Origin: JBJEQG01 sp051881635
Lineage (GTDB): Bacteria > Bacillota > Clostridia > Oscillospirales > Acutalibacteraceae
DNA: 6,107 bases
Reading direction: 5' to 3'
Assembly (NCBI GenBank): GCA_051881635.1
Contig: JBJEQG010000017.1
Location: 1-6,107 of the forward strand
Part shown: piece after piece, positions 6,106 through 6,107 of the stretch
How the letters are laid out: every line of letters starts with the position of its first letter
How positions within the stretch are numbered: the stretch's first letter is position 1
Made by a program: the position numbers and the translations under genes
Notes under the pieces: model-generated
What the model was told of the DNA's origin: nothing
Databases searched by the model: none
The model's input: only the letters and a program-made list of their open reading frames with translations

Positions 6106-6107
6106 TG

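Overview
The window looks like a low-GC Firmicutes chromosome, most likely a Clostridia-type anaerobe. The support is strong AGGAG-type ribosome sites, near-consensus sigma-A promoters with 17-base spacers, an AT-rich 7TM/PAS/HD-GYP signalling protein, and a Gram-positive-style contractile tail module. I cannot name the species from the sequence.

Left part (1-1261): the minus strand carries the first 324 codons of an O-acetylhomoserine sulfhydrylase (metY), cut by the window edge. Its promoter has a 17-base spacer and is bracketed by two near-identical 17-bp dyads (CCTA-N9-TAGG). One covers the -35 and the other lies just after the predicted start point, which suggests a dimeric repressor of sulfur metabolism. 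A divergent promoter in the same 288-base gap drives a plus-strand operon.

Middle (1262-4160): the plus-strand operon holds a GNAT-family N-acetyltransferase followed by a zinc-dependent dCMP/cytidine-type deaminase, and it ends at a hairpin terminator. Next is a separately promoted gene for a membrane receptor with a 7TM sensor, a PAS-like region, a coiled coil and a complete-looking HD-GYP cyclic-di-GMP phosphodiesterase domain. Its promoter contains a perfect DnaA-box sequence in the spacer, and its start is most plausibly a TTG at 2409.

Right part (4161-6107): a 14-bp bidirectional terminator separates the HD-GYP gene from a convergent minus-strand operon of three tail genes. In transcription order these are a gp25-like baseplate wedge protein, a baseplate J/gp47-like protein and a DUF2313 (XkdU-like) tail protein, packed with 0- and 1-base gaps. 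They would build the baseplate of a contractile (Myo/Mu/PBSX-like) tail, belonging to a prophage or a phage-tail-like particle. The operon stops right after the DUF2313 gene with no tail-fibre gene. The remaining tail genes must lie beyond the right edge or elsewhere.

By eye, base composition varies: sampled 60-base lines give about 30% GC in the acetyltransferase gene, 38% in the HD-GYP gene, 48% in metY and 52% in the tail module. No RNA gene, insertion sequence, CRISPR array or attachment site was found.
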